Assembly: GCA_965660195.1 (NCBI GenBank)
Contig: CBFHZM010000088.1
Span: 1-5,654, forward strand
Direction: 5' to 3'
Length of the DNA stretch: 5,654 nucleotides
From: JAYODZ01 sp965660195
Lineage (GTDB): Bacteria > Pseudomonadota > Alphaproteobacteria > RS24
Shown here: positions 4,309 through 5,654 of the stretch, piece after piece
Position numbering within the stretch: position 1 is the stretch's first letter
Layout of the letters: every line of letters starts with the position of its first letter
Translations under genes and position numbers: made by a program
Notes under the pieces: generated by a model
What the model saw: only the letters and a program-made list of their open reading frames with translations
Databases searched by the model: none
What the model was told of the DNA's origin: nothing

Positions 4309-5654
4309 TTATTTGGCAAAGCGCCAAAATGTCGGGCTCATAAGAGCCAAACCGAGAATTAATTCGAGGCGACCAAGAATCATAGCCGCCATAGCTAAGC
4401 TTTGCTCAAAAAGATCGAAACTTGCAACCGTATGAAGCATATCGAGCTGCCGCAAAATACCTGCAGCATTACTGACAAAGGCGTACGCATAGACCCAAGC
4501 GGTTTCGAAGCTCGTGTTTAGAGTGGCATAGCCGAAAATTAAAACTGGGATGATTATAAGAAAAACCACCAAATGAGCCGCAATAGCTTGCCAGTCAACC
4601 TGTTGCAACCGACGCCCACCAAGGTTTACCGGCATAACAACCGATGGATAAACGATGCGCGAAATTTCAGCATAGATAAACCGGCTCAAAGCCCAAACGC
4701 GCATAATCTTAATTCCGCCTGCGGTTGATAAAGCCATCCCCCCAATAGCGGCCGGAAGAACGATCCAAATCGGCGACCAATGTACTGTTTGCTCGACCGG
4801 CAGGATTTGAAAAGCGGTCGTCGTGGATAGGCTTAAGCTATGAAGAAAACCAGTAAACACCGGGGTTTGGTAAGCGACCGCAACAACTAGAAAGTATGAA
4901 ACAATCAGAACAACGAAGAGCTGTAGCTCCTTATCCTTGACGACGCCGCTTATTCGGGTGCGAAGAATGAACCATAGAGGTATACCGATGGCACCGACAA
5001 AATTTACCAAGGATATGATACTTATTCCTAAGGCTGACATTTCTTCGGTCAGTGCATAGGAGAATGGCGCCACACCCGTCGTTGATATAGCGGACAAAGC
5101 AAAATTAATGGCATCGCCGCCCGACAAGCCCGATAAAATCAGTGCAACAATCGCGATGATAGAGAACATGAGATAGAGTTTAGCGATGTTTTGTGCCGGC
5201 CATAAAAACCGCTCGGCAATGTTTTCGCTTTCATCGTGTTGCAATAAGGGGCTTGCAGATAAAAAATTACCGGCGATCTCCATCGTCGCCAGGATACTTA
5301 TAGCAAACACTAAACTCCAAAGCCCGCCCAACCAAGCAACGAGATGGCGCCAGAAGTTAAGTGAGAAAGGCTCCAACTCCGGATAGAGAATGACTGTCGA
5401 TCCTGTCGTCGTAAACAGGGATAGACTCTCAAATATAGCTTCCCGGAAGGAGCCTATTTGCACTGACGCGAGCAAGGGGAGCGCGGCTATAATCGGCACA
5501 AATAGCCAAACCCCAATTCCAGCGATAATCAAATCTTGTCGCCGAGCTCGGATTTTACGCGCCGGTCGGCCGATCAAAATCAGCATCGAGGAAAAAAAAG
5601 CTCCTAGAACAAAACTAATGAAAAAGGTCGGCGCAAGTTCTACCTCACCGATGA
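4309..5654 (-). CDS. trkH: TrkH potassium transporter subunit (N-terminus beyond the right edge)
   Basis: The frame is open to the window edge: 22 more codons precede the Met at 5584-5586, giving 447 visible residues of a family near 480, so roughly one N-terminal helix is missing. TrkH is the membrane subunit that takes up K+, gated by TrkA. Counting from that internal Met, pore loop 1 is 'FTTTGSTV' (58-65), loop 2 'ISTTGVAPF' (167-175), loop 3 'LSTTTAFQI' (253-261) and loop 4 'FVSNAAGIL' (370-378). The conserved 'GG..LSTAGGIK' (282-293) follows loop 3, and the end 'GRLELILGLALMSPTFWR' (405-422) is the standard TrkH C-terminus. Loops 1 and 2 keep the filter glycine, but loops 3 and 4 have Ala258 and Ala375 there. 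It is the first gene in the visible trkH-dat pair; trkA is not in the window. Confidence 0.93.
   Translation of the reverse strand, partial: IGEVELAPTFFISFVLGAFFSSMLILIGRPARKIRARRQDLIIAGIGVWLFVPIIAALPLLASVQIGSFREAIFESLSLFTTTGSTVILYPELEPFSLNFWRHLVAWLGGLWSLVFAISILATMEIAGNFLSASPLLQHDESENIAERFLWPAQNIAKLYLMFSIIAIVALILSGLSGGDAINFALSAISTTGVAPFSYALTEEMSALGISIISLVNFVGAIGIPLWFILRTRISGVVKDKELQLFVVLIVSYFLVVAVAYQTPVFTGFLHSLSLSTTTAFQILPVEQTVHWSPIWIVLPAAIGGMALSTAGGIKIMRVWALSRFIYAEISRIVYPSVVMPVNLGGRRLQQVDWQAIAAHLVVFLIIIPVLIFGYATLNTSFETAWVYAYAFVSNAAGILRQLDMLHTVASFDLFEQSLAMAAMILGRLELILGLALMSPTFWRFAK

Noticed and set aside
5584..5586. Met codon as the true start of trkH
   Set aside because: The frame stays open upstream to the window edge and encodes a hydrophobic helix expected in TrkH, so this Met is internal.

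Overview
The window looks like chromosomal DNA of an alphaproteobacterium of moderate GC content. The main reasons are a TrkH / D-amino-acid transaminase / Hfq / MazG neighbourhood, which is the alphaproteobacterial ntr-trk-hfq region, and a DUF4170 domain, a small domain I know essentially only from Alphaproteobacteria. The modest GC and AT-rich spacers would suit a marine lineage, but that is inference. I see no mobile element, CRISPR array, tRNA or rRNA.

Left part (1-1522). The window opens in the last codons of a plus-strand gene whose tail resembles the phosphotransferase family related to ACAD10/11. A DUF6285 protein follows two bases later with a strong ribosome binding site. This pair usually sits with acyl-CoA dehydrogenase genes. 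Converging on it, with a 20-nt overlap of coding sequence, is a minus-strand cluster. Read 5' to 3' on the minus strand it is a DUF4170-CBS-CBS fusion, an isoprenylcysteine-methyltransferase-like membrane protein, a 68-residue protein, and a DCC-family (DUF393) thiol-disulfide protein. The last three overlap by 10-11 nt and are probably translationally coupled.

Centre (2126-3265). A 100-bp divergent spacer separates the CBS gene from mazG on the plus strand. It contains a perfect 7-bp inverted repeat. mazG then runs head-on into hfq with only 5 nt between the two stop codons. In many alphaproteobacteria hflX lies between hfq and mazG in the same direction. Here hflX is absent and mazG is inverted relative to hfq, so the block has been rearranged.

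Right part (3266-5654). hfq is preceded by a 156-bp AT-rich spacer that probably carries its own promoter. Upstream on the minus strand are a D-amino-acid transaminase gene and, 26 nt further, trkH. trkH runs off the right edge without its N-terminus. trkA and the ntr genes would be expected beyond the edge.

The window holds no obvious new multi-gene system. The observations most worth checking are an Hfq with several changed RNA-contact residues, a TrkH with alanine in place of the filter glycine in two of its four pore loops, and the DUF4170-CBS fusion.
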